A stretch of 54,408 nt of DNA from Paracoccaceae bacterium (GCA_021296235.1 JAGWAS010000027.1:1-54408); one strand, 5' to 3'. Numbered from the stretch's first letter, positions 26,790 to 36,480 are shown. Notes: generated from the sequence alone by a model not told the origin. Program-made: numbers and translations.

Positions 26790-28076
26790 TCAAAGTTCCT
26801 CGATCCGCAGAGCCACCGGATCGCTCAATGAAGCTCCGGACCCGACGATACCTTCGATCGCAGTGTTGATCCGGTTCCGGGTCGTCCGGTGGGTTACAAT
26901 GATGACGGGAGCGGCTTCGGATTCGTGGCCGTATTGCCGCATGCGGTTAATTGAGACGCCGGCATCCCCAAGTGCCGAGGCCACGGTTGCCAGAACCCCG
27001 GGCCGATCCTCAAGCAGAAGCCGCAGGTAGTAGGGCCCAACTTCCGCACTCTGCGCTGGCCGGGACGGCTGCAATGAAGTTGCCGGCTGGCCGAAAGTCG
27101 AGATGCGCCTGCCCCGGGCAATGTCAACAACATCGCCAAGAACCGCCATGGCCGTTGGACCTTCACCTGCGCCTGCGCCGCGCAGAAAAATTTGTCCTGC
27201 CGCCGCACCCTCAAGAACCACAATGTTGGTTGCGTTTTTGATCTGCCCAATCGGCGAGTCAGCCGGAACAAGACAGGGTTGCATTCGCTGTTCCATTCCG
27301 TCGTCGGTCATGCGCGCAACACCCAGCAACTTAATTCGAAATCCCATGTCGCGCGCCTGCTCAATGTCCTCGATCGTTATTTTCTGGATTCCTTCGATTT
27401 CCAATCCGGCGAAATCAACCCTGGTTCCAAACGCGATCGAGGTGAGCAGAGCAAGTTTGTGGCCGGCGTCGATGCCCCCCACATCAAGGTTCGGGTCTGC
27501 CTCCAGGTATCCGAGCGACTCCGCCTCCCTGAAGATTTCACCGTAGGCCAAGCCGGTTTCCTCCATCCTCGTCAGAATGTAGTTGCAGGTACCGTTCATG
27601 ACGCCCATGACCCTGATGATCCGGTCGGCGGCCATGCTTTCGGAAAGTGCCTTGATGACCGGAATTCCACCAGCGACCGCCGCTTCGAACCGCAGCACAC
27701 ATCCGGCCAATTCGGCCAATTCGGCGATCTTCTGACCGTGGACCGCCAGCATGGCCTTGTTGGCGGTAACAACGTTCTTGCCTGTTGAAATAGCCGCTTC
27801 GACCGAGTCCTTGGCGGCTCCCGCCTCGCCCCCAATAAGTTCAATGTGAACATCAACATCGGAACGCAGGGCGAGTGCCACCGGATCATGCTCCCAGGCG
27901 TAACCCGATATGTCGATGCCGCGGGGCTTCGTTCGTTCCCTCGCCGATACCGCGGAAATTCTGATGTCGCGCCCGGCTCGCCGACTGATTATGGTGCTGT
28001 TTTCCTGCAGAATCCTGACAACCCCGGCACCTACCGTACCGAGTCCAGCTATGCCCAATCGCAGGGGATCACTCAC
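26790..28076 (-). CDS. hom: Homoserine dehydrogenase
   Basis: A 428-residue protein starting at GTG 28076, with GGAGG eight bases upstream. The NAD(P)-binding motif GIAGLGTVGAGV occurs at 8-19, the catalytic homoserine dehydrogenase domain at ~135-315 (GVMNGTCNYILTRM, ADPNLDVGGIDAGHKLALL), and an ACT domain at ~345-425 that normally gives threonine feedback inhibition. It reduces aspartate semialdehyde to homoserine, leading to threonine and methionine. Confidence 0.95.
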   Translation of the reverse strand: MSDPLRLGIAGLGTVGAGVVRILQENSTIISRRAGRDIRISAVSARERTKPRGIDISGYAWEHDPVALALRSDVDVHIELIGGEAGAAKDSVEAAISTGKNVVTANKAMLAVHGQKIAELAELAGCVLRFEAAVAGGIPVIKALSESMAADRIIRVMGVMNGTCNYILTRMEETGLAYGEIFREAESLGYLEADPNLDVGGIDAGHKLALLTSIAFGTRVDFAGLEIEGIQKITIEDIEQARDMGFRIKLLGVARMTDDGMEQRMQPCLVPADSPIGQIKNATNIVVLEGAAAGQIFLRGAGAGEGPTAMAVLGDVVDIARGRRISTFGQPATSLQPSRPAQSAEVGPYYLRLLLEDRPGVLATVASALGDAGVSINRMRQYGHESEAAPVIIVTHRTTRNRINTAIEGIVGSGASLSDPVALRIEEL

Positions 28077-28299
28077 CTTTTTGTCCTCCGGGAAGTCAAT
28101 TGCGCTTGGCAGCGTTCGCCAATCGGGATTGGCATCAATGGATTACGGGCAAGGAACACCGGAATCAACTCGATTTGCAGAACAGCGAACCTGTCCACGC
28201 ATAAAAGGCACTCCGGATGGGCGTGCCCGAAATCCTGATTCGTCAAGATTTGATCGACTGTTGATGGACGTCAATGCATTCGGCTTGCGCCAGGCGGAA

Positions 28300-28491
28300 T
28301 CAGCGATTTTCCATGACGCGGCTGTATTCATCCGGTTGCGGTGCCCGGTTTCTCAATTCCTGGTCCGGGACCAGCGTCAGAGCTTCCGGGAAATCCGGAT
28401 CGGTATTTTCGGAATCATTGAATCCGCCCGGCATTGCGCATGCCGAGGTCAGGAATGCCAAGGCGGCAAGCTTCAAGAAGTTCTTGTGCAT
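28300..28491 (-). CDS. Small predicted lipoprotein
   Basis: 63 residues from the ATG at 28491. The N-terminus MHKNFLKLAALAFLTSAC is a lipoprotein signal with lipobox LTSA-C at position 18. The mature part (~46 residues) is rich in acidic residues and proline and matches nothing I recognise. AGGA stands just before the start, closer than ideal. It lies upstream of hom on the same strand. Its small size limits confidence. Confidence 0.5.
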   Translation of the reverse strand: MHKNFLKLAALAFLTSACAMPGGFNDSENTDPDFPEALTLVPDQELRNRAPQPDEYSRVMENR

Positions 28492-28725
28492 TTCCTGCCA
28501 ACCCCCTGATGGCACCAATATTGCTGTACGCCGGCTTTCGGCAGCGGGATTTGAAACCCCTCATCCTCCCGATACAACACCGCCCGTGCCGGACCGCGTG
28601 ACCATTTCATCATATCCGGCAACCAGCAACCACCCGATGCGGCCAGAAGATGTGAAAGGCATGAAGTTCCCAATTGTCCCGGATTTCCAAAAGCGCCACC
28701 GACCGAAGATGAATAGCGTCCCAGA

Positions 28726-29463
28726 TCAGGATCGGCCGATGAAGCGCAGATAGTCGGACGCAACGGCGTTTGCCGCCGCCTCCAACAGTTCGAGACCGAT
28801 CTCGGGAGTGGCAAGGGCGGAATGGGAGCCAACTCTTCCGTCCGGGAATTCCGCCCTATGCCGGTCCGGAGGTCCATGCCGGTCACCGGCGGCAGCGCGA
28901 ATGTATTCGGGAGAGAGCATTCTCGGCGGCATTTCCGCCAGCGGGGACTGAACCGAGCGATCCACCGCCTGCGTTATTGCAACCTCCGAAGGAGTTGCAT
29001 GCATACCTTCCCATTCCCCGAAATTGTGTCTTCGCAGTTCGTTGACTTCCGGAAAATCCCACCAGGACATGATCCTGACTTCGCCGCCGCCGATGTCCCC
29101 GGAGACACACTTCAACGGCTCAAGATTCGCTCCGTGCCCATTCAGGAAATAGAAATTTGAGAAGCCTTGATTGGCAAGGCTTCGGCAAACGGCGCCGGCC
29201 AGCTCCCGAAACGTGTTCGGTGGAATGGAAACCGTGCCGGGAAAGGAAAGATTGAAGTGTGCGGGCGCATAGGCAAGCGTTGGTGCGACCAACGCATCGG
29301 CCAGTTCTCCGGCACGTTCCGAAATTCTCTCCGAACAGATGGCATCGGTTCCGATTAAGCCGATCGGACCATGCTGTTCGGTCGATCCGGCAGGTATGAT
29401 GATGCCGGAGGAGCGGGTCAGATATTCATCGACCTCGTACCATGTCGCACGATCAAGACGCAT
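28726..29463 (-). CDS. Creatininase family protein
   Basis: About 245 residues from the ATG at 29463 (a GTG at 29496 would add 11). The creatinine amidohydrolase family shows in IIPAGSTEQHGPIGLIGTDA (metal-binding E, H and D), NGHGANLEPL near 120 and EGMHATPSEVAITQAVD near 162. Members cleave amide bonds of cyclic or N-substituted compounds using two metal ions. It is 70 bases downstream of an ABC substrate-binding gene on the same strand, so the transported compound may be its substrate. Confidence 0.87.
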   Translation of the reverse strand: MRLDRATWYEVDEYLTRSSGIIIPAGSTEQHGPIGLIGTDAICSERISERAGELADALVAPTLAYAPAHFNLSFPGTVSIPPNTFRELAGAVCRSLANQGFSNFYFLNGHGANLEPLKCVSGDIGGGEVRIMSWWDFPEVNELRRHNFGEWEGMHATPSEVAITQAVDRSVQSPLAEMPPRMLSPEYIRAAAGDRHGPPDRHRAEFPDGRVGSHSALATPEIGLELLEAAANAVASDYLRFIGRS

Positions 29464-29532
29464 CCCCTTCGCCGCTCGCCCCTCACCTGGTGGCACCCGG
29501 AACCAACTGGTTTCGGGCGCCGACGGAGGTGC

Positions 29533-30306
29533 TCAGTTCTGAAGCTTCCACTTCTTTCCCAATCCGTCAAAAAAGCCGCGCTCCCTCTTGAGTGCGATCC
29601 AGGTGTTGACATAGTTGATCCAGACCTGATCGGCCTGCGGGAGCAGCATCGCAATCGGGGTTGGCGCCTTGGGGGCGGAAACCGGAACGATCATCATTTG
29701 CGGATACTGTTCAACCAGTTTGAATGCCTCCACGTTTGAGGTGATGTGCGCATCAGCTCTGCCGGCAAGAACTTCCTGAAAATCCCTTGCCGGGGCTTCA
29801 ACAATTTTGTGCTCGGCATCTGGGAAGAAATTTTTGACCTGCTTTTCCTGGGTGGTTCCGAGTGTGGCCGCCACCGTTACATCCGGGTTGTTTAGGTCAT
29901 CCCAGTCCATGAACCGGTCGGCGTTTCTTGCCAATATCAGTGGAACGGTTGCGAGCGAGAAATAGCTGTCCGAATAACCTGCAGCCTTCGCGCGAGCCGG
30001 GGAAATCGAGGCGGAACCGGTCATGTGATATTTGCCGGAGGTAACTCCGCTCACCAGTGTCTTCCAATCCGTTGCCACAAACTCCACTTCGACACCAAGG
30101 TCGTTTGCCAGCTCGTTCATGACGTCAATGTCGTAGCCGGTGTAGCTATTGGTTGCCGGATCGCGCATCGTCATCGGATTCCAGTCGCCCGTCGTGCCGA
30201 CTTTCAGCACCCCGGTGTTCAGGATATCCTGCAATGCGGATTGAGCCGAGGCTTGGGTTGCGGTCATGCAGAACAGAATCGCAGCGGCGATTTTCAGCAT
30301 TTTCAT
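29533..30306 (-). CDS. Amino-acid-type ABC transporter substrate-binding protein
   Basis: 257 residues with a signal peptide (MKMLKIAAAILFCMTATQAS, then AQ). Family 3 solute-binding sequence follows: GVLKVGTTGDWNPMTMRDPA, YTGYDIDVMNELANDLGVEV and GRADAHITSNVEAF. It resembles the cyclohexadienyl-dehydratase-like branch, so the ligand is uncertain. GGGAG lies seven bases before the ATG. It is transcribed divergently from the ATPase and permease genes that complete the transporter. Confidence 0.87.
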   Translation of the reverse strand: MKMLKIAAAILFCMTATQASAQSALQDILNTGVLKVGTTGDWNPMTMRDPATNSYTGYDIDVMNELANDLGVEVEFVATDWKTLVSGVTSGKYHMTGSASISPARAKAAGYSDSYFSLATVPLILARNADRFMDWDDLNNPDVTVAATLGTTQEKQVKNFFPDAEHKIVEAPARDFQEVLAGRADAHITSNVEAFKLVEQYPQMMIVPVSAPKAPTPIAMLLPQADQVWINYVNTWIALKRERGFFDGLGKKWKLQN

Positions 30307-30438
30307 TTTTGTACTCCCATGAAAAGTTCAACAACTTCTTTGCCCAATTGCGCCGGGGTTGCAACACGGCTTCCCAAAGGGCAACACTGGACCATGAATG
30401 AGAATGCAATGAATTGTACCGAGAACGGCAGGGAACCG

Positions 30439-31167
30439 ATGATCCAGGTGGACGGTGTTTCGACTTGGTTTGGTGACTTCCAGGCGCTGAAGCACGTTAC
30501 GATGGACGTTGCCGCCGGCGAGCGGGTGGTCGTATGCGGCCCGTCGGGTTCGGGAAAATCCACGCTGATTCGCTGCATCAATGGTCTTGAAAGGCATCAG
30601 GAAGGGGAAATTCGCGTCGACGGAACATTGCTCGCGCAGTCGCGGAAATCAATTGATTCCGTGAGATCGAAGATCGGCATGGTCTTCCAGCAATTCAACT
30701 TGTTTCCGCATCTTTCGGTGCTCGGCAACCTGATGCTTGGACCTGTGCGCTCGAAAGGCATGACCAGGCAGGATGCGCGCGCCATGGCCATGAGATTCCT
30801 CGAACGGGTTCGGATTCCCGAACAGGCCGATAAATTTCCCCGTCAGCTTTCGGGGGGTCAGCAACAACGTGTCGCAATCGCCCGCTCTCTTTGCATGGAA
30901 CCCAAGATCATGCTCTTCGATGAGCCCACATCTGCCCTTGATCCCGAAATGATCAACGAGGTGCTTGAGGTCATCACGGAACTGGCCGAGAGTGGCATGA
31001 CCATGATCTGCGTAACCCATGAAATGGGATTCGCCCGACGTGTGGCTGATCGGATGGTGTTCATGGACCATGGTGAGATCGTGGAGATGGCAAAACCGGA
31101 CAAGTTCTTCACCAAACCCGAAAGCCGCCGCTGCATCGATTTCCTTGACAAGATTCTGCATCATTAG
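30439..31167 (+). CDS. Amino-acid ABC transporter ATP-binding protein (GlnQ type)
   Basis: 242 residues from the ATG at 30439, which has GGGA at five bases; an ATG at 30394 would add 15 residues. Walker A GPSGSGKST, Q-loop FQQFNLFPHL, signature LSGGQQQRVAIAR, Walker B IMLFDEPTSALDPE and the H-loop CVTHEMGFA are all present. It energises import of a polar amino acid or related compound. The permease gene begins 15 bases downstream. Confidence 0.92.
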   Translation: MIQVDGVSTWFGDFQALKHVTMDVAAGERVVVCGPSGSGKSTLIRCINGLERHQEGEIRVDGTLLAQSRKSIDSVRSKIGMVFQQFNLFPHLSVLGNLMLGPVRSKGMTRQDARAMAMRFLERVRIPEQADKFPRQLSGGQQQRVAIARSLCMEPKIMLFDEPTSALDPEMINEVLEVITELAESGMTMICVTHEMGFARRVADRMVFMDHGEIVEMAKPDKFFTKPESRRCIDFLDKILHH

Positions 31168-31182
31168 GGGATGGAAGTGGGC

Positions 31183-31941
31183 ATGAACCGGCCTCATCGA
31201 CGAATCACGGCGTGTGTGCTTGCTGCCGCAGCGATGACACTTGCCGGCTGCTCCCAGCAGTGGGGATGGTATGTGGTCAACCCGGCCACGCCGTCCGGCC
31301 TGACCAACCTGAAATTCCTGATTGGTGGACTGCAGCAGACTGTTCTGCTTTCGCTGACCGCCATTTCAATCTCAGTCGTCGCAGGATTGGCCATAGCGCT
31401 GCCGGGACTTGCGCCGAGCCGCCTTCTGCGCGGTTTCAACCGGGTCTTCGTCGAAGTGGTTCGTGCCGTTCCGATTCTCGTGCTTATTCTCTGGGTCTAT
31501 TACGGCATGCCGCAAATCATGAACGTTTCGATCAACGTGTTTTGGGCCGGGGTAATCGCACTTGCCCTGTCGGACAGTGCCTTTGAGGCCGAGATATTCC
31601 GTGCCGGGATCCAGTCCATCGACAAGGGTCAATATGAGGCGGCGCATTCGGTGTCGCTGAACTATCGGGATACGATGTGGTTCGTGATCCTTCCGCAGGC
31701 AATTCGCCGCATTCTTCCGGCACTCGGCAATCAGCTCGTCTACATGCTCAAGATGTCTTCTCTGGTTTCGGTTATCGGAATGCAGGAACTTACGCGCAAG
31801 GCAAATGAGTTGGTGGTAACCGAATACCGACCGCTTGAAATATACACTGTTCTTGTGCTCGAATATTTGGTCTTGATACTTCTCGTTTCAGCCGGTGTTC
31901 GGTGGCTGGAACGCCGTTTGCAGGCAGATCAGGGGAGTTGA
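31183..31941 (+). CDS. Amino-acid ABC transporter permease with a lipoprotein-like N-terminus
   Basis: 252 residues from the ATG at 31183 (an ATG at 31171 is alternative). The HisMQ-type permease shows in GGLQQTVLLSLTAISIS, VVRAVPILVLILWVYYGMPQ and the EAA loop EAAHSVSLNYRDTMWFVILPQAIRRILP. The N-terminus is unusual: ITACVLAAAAMTLAGCSQQW has a lipobox-like LAGC at the place where the first segment ends, followed by WGWYVVNP. The stop is three bases from the next gene. Confidence 0.85.
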   Translation: MNRPHRRITACVLAAAAMTLAGCSQQWGWYVVNPATPSGLTNLKFLIGGLQQTVLLSLTAISISVVAGLAIALPGLAPSRLLRGFNRVFVEVVRAVPILVLILWVYYGMPQIMNVSINVFWAGVIALALSDSAFEAEIFRAGIQSIDKGQYEAAHSVSLNYRDTMWFVILPQAIRRILPALGNQLVYMLKMSSLVSVIGMQELTRKANELVVTEYRPLEIYTVLVLEYLVLILLVSAGVRWLERRLQADQGS

Positions 31942-31944
31942 CCG

Positions 31945-32724
31945 GTGCATGAGGCATGCGCCCGGCGAGTCGGCAGGTGGTTGATGTTGCCTGTGTTTGT
32001 TGCGGCAGTGCTTGCAGCTTTTGCAGGCAGTGCCGACACTTGGCGCGGAATTCGAGTTGCAGAAGAGCATCGCTGCTCACGCTACGACCGGAGCGAATAC
32101 AAGTATCCTTCGAGCATTGAAGCAAGGATCATCGCCTCACAGACCGGCAGGGTGTACGGCCCTTATTCCGGGCGGTTCTTCACGAGTCGCAAGCAAACGG
32201 ACATTGAGCACATCGTTGCAATCTCCGAGGCACACGACAGTGGCCTTTGTGCCGCGTCGCTGGATGTTCGGGGACAGTTTGCAAAGGATTTGCTGAACCT
32301 CACGCTTGCGGCTCCAGATGTGAACCAGTGCTCGGCAGGCGCAAAATGCGGAAAGGATGCAGCCGAATGGCTACCGGCTCTCAATCGTTGCTGGTTTGTG
32401 GACAGAATTATCCAAGTTCGCCGGAAATACGACCTGACGATTGACCCTTGGGAAGCCAAGGTGATCGACGGGGTTCTTGCAGGATGCAAGAACTTTGACA
32501 TGGTTGTGATTGAGGGCAGGGCGGTCTCCGCCGATGCGGTTCGGAATGTGCTGCCATCGCCGACAGGCGACGGCGCCGAGGCGCTTGCACTTTGGGATGA
32601 CAATCGAAATGGGCGGATAACCTGCCGGGAAGCGCGCAGACACGGCATCGCTCCCGTGTTCCGTAGCCATCCGGCGTACCGTTTCATGCGGGACGGCGAT
32701 GGTGATGGTGTTGTTTGCGAATAG
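31945..32724 (+). CDS. Secreted HNH-family endonuclease with excalibur domain
   Basis: 259 residues from a GTG at 31945, with AGGGGAG seven bases upstream. An N-terminal membrane/signal segment (WLMLPVFVAAVLAAFAGS) precedes an HNH-like nuclease region with TDIEHIVAISEAHDSG near 85-100, LLNLTLAAPDVNQCS and KDAAEWLP. The C-terminus is an excalibur calcium-binding domain: LWDDNRNGRITCREARRHGI and DGDGDGVVCE. It probably cleaves DNA outside the cytoplasm. It follows the permease almost without a gap although a functional link is not obvious. Confidence 0.83.
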   Translation: MHEACARRVGRWLMLPVFVAAVLAAFAGSADTWRGIRVAEEHRCSRYDRSEYKYPSSIEARIIASQTGRVYGPYSGRFFTSRKQTDIEHIVAISEAHDSGLCAASLDVRGQFAKDLLNLTLAAPDVNQCSAGAKCGKDAAEWLPALNRCWFVDRIIQVRRKYDLTIDPWEAKVIDGVLAGCKNFDMVVIEGRAVSADAVRNVLPSPTGDGAEALALWDDNRNGRITCREARRHGIAPVFRSHPAYRFMRDGDGDGVVCE

Positions 32725-32835
32725 CAGTTGGATTTGCCCGAACCATGCGACCGGGAATTCGGTAGGGAACTGCATGAATGCCCAAACCGCAGTCCGAGTT
32801 TGGATCGCTTTCCGATACGAACGGGGAACGGGCCG

Positions 32836-33708
32836 ATGACCAGAAATGCAGCGGTGCTTTTGGTTGTCGTGGGCGCCCTTTTCATGAGTACTGGTGCCGT
32901 CTACCTTAGGTTTGTCGAATCCGCTGAAGGCTTCCAAATCCTGTTTTATCGCTCGCTTTCGCTTTGCCCGACAGTATTGGCGATTGTTTGCATTCGAAGA
33001 AGAAGCGGGCCACTGGCGGTGCTAAAATCTCTGGACCGAAGCGACCTTGTGATCGGTGCGCTGCTTTCCTGTGCGTTCACCGGTTATGTGTTTGCGATTC
33101 TCAACACCTCTGTGGCATCGGCTCTATTCATCCTAACGGCTTCACCGGTGATTGCGGCATCTACGGCCTGGATATGGATCAAGGAAAAACCCCACCCCTT
33201 CACTTGGGTTGCCATGGCGATCGCCTGCGGAGGGATGCTGTTCATGGTTGGCGGCGGTGTGACATCGGGTCGGACATTCGGCAACCTCTGCGCTCTCGCC
33301 GCCGCGGCATCATTTGCGGTAATGCTGGTGTTCGCGCGCCGTTGCAGGAAAACTGACATCCTTGGCGGAACCTTCATCGGCGGCCTGCTTGCGGCGGTCT
33401 ATGGCTCGTTTTTTTCAATTGCCGCCGGTCCGGGGCTGGTTATTTCTCCGCACGATCTCCTTGTGGTTCTGGCAATGGGACTGTTCGCAATCGGCATAGG
33501 AATCGGGTGCCTGACATTGGGAACGCCATATATTCCGGCAGCGGAGGTCAGTGTGCTTGTGCTGATCGAGAGTGTTCTTGGTCCGATCTGGGTTTGGTTG
33601 TTCGGCTTTGAGGGCATCACCGGTTCCGAATTGGTCGGCGGCGGCACTGTTTTGCTGGCTGTTCTTCTCCTTTCTGCGGTTGCCGGCAGGGGGGTGCAGC
33701 CCAATTGA
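32836..33708 (+). CDS. EamA/DMT family transporter
   Basis: 290 residues from the ATG at 32836, preceded by GGGGA. About ten hydrophobic segments are seen in two EamA repeats, with the second half starting at GNLCALAAAASFAVMLVFAR and ending GSELVGGGTVLLAVLLLSAV. It is an inner-membrane drug/metabolite exporter of unknown substrate. The 60-residue open extension upstream (from 32728) is not hydrophobic and lacks a ribosome-binding site. Confidence 0.85.
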   Translation: MTRNAAVLLVVVGALFMSTGAVYLRFVESAEGFQILFYRSLSLCPTVLAIVCIRRRSGPLAVLKSLDRSDLVIGALLSCAFTGYVFAILNTSVASALFILTASPVIAASTAWIWIKEKPHPFTWVAMAIACGGMLFMVGGGVTSGRTFGNLCALAAAASFAVMLVFARRCRKTDILGGTFIGGLLAAVYGSFFSIAAGPGLVISPHDLLVVLAMGLFAIGIGIGCLTLGTPYIPAAEVSVLVLIESVLGPIWVWLFGFEGITGSELVGGGTVLLAVLLLSAVAGRGVQPN

Positions 33709-33942
33709 AAAGGCGACCCGGCGGACTGCCGCTGATCAGCTCATGGTGCTCAGGCATTGGCGATCACTGAAGATCGCGGCGGAAACCGGGCTTGGCACCA
33801 TCAGTGTGCAGCTGAGATGCCGGACAAAGTTGCCATCACGAAAAGGTTGAAGGCCCGCGATGGGGCAAACAGGTTCGCAGACCAGCCGGGAGTCATGAGC
33901 AGGTGGTGTTAAGCGGAAGCCAATTGTTCAATCGGATTTGGA

Positions 33943-34812
33943 CAAGAAAGATGGATCCCGCTCCAGAAGCCGTTCGCGGAAGTGCGGCTGGACAAGGCGT
34001 TCAAATCATTCTTCCGCAGGGTAAGGGCGAGGCATAAGCCGAGTTTTCCAAGGTTCAAGGGACGCGATGGACGCATTCGCTCGTTTGACGTGCCCAACCT
34101 TGCCATCAAAGTTCATGTTCTCACAATCAAGGGGATTGGCAGGTTCCGTCTTGGTTCCATGCTTGACCTCAAAATCAGGGGCGCACAGTTTGTGGAAACT
34201 GCATTGCATGTCTGTGCGCCACTGATCGTCGAGGTCGGGGACAGCCGGAAGGCGCAGGACGCACCCATCGGCATTGACATGGGCTTGAAACACAGGGCCA
34301 TCATGTCCACCGGTGAAATCATTGATAACGTGCACCTCGACTGCAGGGGTTTGAAGCGCAAACACGGAATGCTTTCCCGGTCAACGAGGGCCTCAAACAC
34401 GCGGCGCAAGAAGACCAAGGCTGTGCAGCGGGAAAGGGAGCGCACTAGAAACAGGGAACGCAACAGAATTTACAGGATCTCGGCGTCCATCGTCAGGCGG
34501 CACAACATGATCGCGGTTGAAGGATTGCAGATCGGAAACATGATGAGGGATCATTGTATCGCCAGATCAATCACCCAACGGCAATGGGAACAATTTGCAC
34601 ATCAACTGATCTGCAAGGCTGAAAGTGCCGGTGGCGAGGTTGTCGAGGTTGATCTCCGCCGCACCAGCATGGATCGCAGCGTCTGCGGAAGCAGGCAGGC
34701 AATGCCAATGAGTGTGAGGGAATAAACCTGCAAAGATTGCGGTCTGATTCTTGATCGTGATGTCAATGCGACAAGAAACATTCTTCGGCGCGGTTGTGCG
34801 CTGACCGGGTAG
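33943..34812 (+). pseudogene. tnpB: Decayed IS200/IS605 TnpB (OrfB) gene
   Basis: The frame shows TnpB features: LDKAFKSFFRRVRARHKPSF with PRFKGRDG, RuvC-I GIDMGLK, RuvC-II VEGLQIGNM, the zinc-finger half TCKDCG and RuvC-III LDRDVNATRNILRRG. The three catalytic acidic residues are kept. An in-frame TAA at 34723-34725 interrupts SVRE-TCKDCG where the family usually has Tyr or His. The first zinc CxxC reads RSVC instead of CSVC. The N-terminal third is missing; upstream codons match nothing. No tnpA is nearby, so this is a dead remnant. Confidence 0.85.
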
Positions 34813-34839
34813 GGCATTGGCTCTCCGAGCCATCCCGGT
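34804..34839 (+). other. Nested hairpin at the 3' end of the tnpB remnant
   Basis: ACCGGG (34804-34809) pairs with CCCGGT (34834-34839), and inside it GGCTC (34819-34823) pairs with GAGCC (34827-34831). It overlaps the last tnpB codons and stop. In IS200/IS605 elements the guide RNA and right-end hairpins sit here, so it may be the relic of one. No element boundary could be fixed. Confidence 0.4.
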
Positions 34840-35053
34840 GTGTCCGAGAGTGTATTGAGTTCACATGCCAACGGGACACCGGGGCAGGACACGGAACGGC
34901 TGTCGAGTCTTGTATGTAAATCCCATTTCTTGTTGTGATTTCCGGTCGCATAAATCAATTGAAACTTGGAAACGAACTCAATTCCGGCGGATGACGCCTT
35001 GGCAGTAGCCAGGGGTCATCCGAAATCAGCCCGATTTGAATTGCGAGGCAGGA

Positions 35054-36439
35054 ATGACGCACACGGCAGATCTGACTGTCGGCTCGATACCGGGCCATTT
35101 TCGTCGAATGGCGATCCCGACCGCAATTGGAATGGTGTTCACGACACTCTACAATGTTGTCGACAGTTATTTCGCGGGGATAATCTCGACGGATGCTCTG
35201 GCTGCGCTGGCCGTGTCGTTTCACGTATTTTTTATCCTGGTGACCTTCGGATTCGGAGTGAACTCTGCGATGGGGGCACTGGTCGGCAACGCCTTGGGGG
35301 CCGGTCGGCGGCGGTATGCCCGGACAATCGCGTGCCAGGGAATCAGCTACGCAGTGGTTGCCTCGATTCTCCTGACTGTTGTTGGATATGCTGTATCCCC
35401 ATTTCTGATCAGTGCTGTTTCCGAGCCGGGCTCATTCAGGGATCTGGCCAACGCCTATATTGACGTCCTTCTGCTTGCCGCACCGGCTTTCATTGTTGTG
35501 TTTTCGATCAACGGAATTCTTGGTGCACAAGGCGATGCGGTGTCGATGCAGCGGGCGCAAATCGCAGCCTTCTTCGCGAACATTGCGCTCAATCCGATTA
35601 TGATATTTGGAATTCCCGGCGTATTTCCCGCTTTGGGGTTCAATGGCATAGCCCTTTCGACGGCAACTTCACAATCCGGTGTTCTTGCCTATATGCTGTG
35701 GCGGCTCTACCGTTCCGAACTCATGGCTCGGCAAAGGTTGGTCCTATACCGGCCCCGGCTTCGTCAATTCCGGGAAATCACCGTCCTGGCCCTTCCGGCA
35801 AGTTCTGCAATGATAGTCATGTTGGTCGGAGCTTTTGTCGTGCAGCTCTACCTTAAGCAATTCGGACCTCAGGCGATCGCCGCATATGGAGTCGGTTTGC
35901 GAATCGAGCAAATGCTCCTGTTGCCTGCGTTCGGCCTTACCATCACGCTCCTGCCGATTGCTGCGCAGAACTTTGGTGCGCACGAATATGAACGCGTGCA
36001 GGAGGCGTTCATATTTTGTTGCAAGGCCGGCACCTTGCTCATGCTGTTGGCGTCTCTGCTGCTCTGGGTTGCCTCCAAGCCGGCAATGAGCTTGTTCACC
36101 GACGATCCGGAAGTGATCAGAATCGGTAGAAATTACCTCAATGTCGACGGGTTCATGTTGCCAATCTACATTCTTCTTTTCGCCATGAACTCACTTCTGC
36201 AGGCATTGAAGCGCCCAATGTTCACGCTGTGGATTGGCATTTTCCGGCAAGGATTTGGAATAGCGTTCTTTTGCGCGATCTTTGTTCTTGTATTCGATTG
36301 GGGCACTTGGGGCGTTTGGCTTGGGGTTGCGGCCAGCGTTGCTACGGGACTGCTGCTCGCCTTCTGGTTCACCCTGAGGGTTGCACGGAAGGAAATTGGC
36401 GGAATTTTCAGGCAGAGCCGGGAAAACCCAAACGATTGA
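35054..36439 (+). CDS. MATE family efflux transporter
   Basis: 461 residues from the ATG at 35054, with GAGGCAGG upstream. Twelve hydrophobic segments fall in two MatE repeats; TTLYNVVDSYFAGIISTDAL and LGGAGRRRYA-like LGAGRRRYARTIA are typical of the first half, and GVGLRIEQMLLLPAFGLTIT of the second. It exports cationic or hydrophobic compounds using a Na+ or H+ gradient. It stands alone on the plus strand, convergent with the acyl-CoA dehydrogenase gene. Confidence 0.92.
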   Translation: MTHTADLTVGSIPGHFRRMAIPTAIGMVFTTLYNVVDSYFAGIISTDALAALAVSFHVFFILVTFGFGVNSAMGALVGNALGAGRRRYARTIACQGISYAVVASILLTVVGYAVSPFLISAVSEPGSFRDLANAYIDVLLLAAPAFIVVFSINGILGAQGDAVSMQRAQIAAFFANIALNPIMIFGIPGVFPALGFNGIALSTATSQSGVLAYMLWRLYRSELMARQRLVLYRPRLRQFREITVLALPASSAMIVMLVGAFVVQLYLKQFGPQAIAAYGVGLRIEQMLLLPAFGLTITLLPIAAQNFGAHEYERVQEAFIFCCKAGTLLMLLASLLLWVASKPAMSLFTDDPEVIRIGRNYLNVDGFMLPIYILLFAMNSLLQALKRPMFTLWIGIFRQGFGIAFFCAIFVLVFDWGTWGVWLGVAASVATGLLLAFWFTLRVARKEIGGIFRQSRENPND

Positions 36440-36480
36440 GTCCCCGTGGAGGCAGTTTGCATCGCCCACCGGATTTGGCG

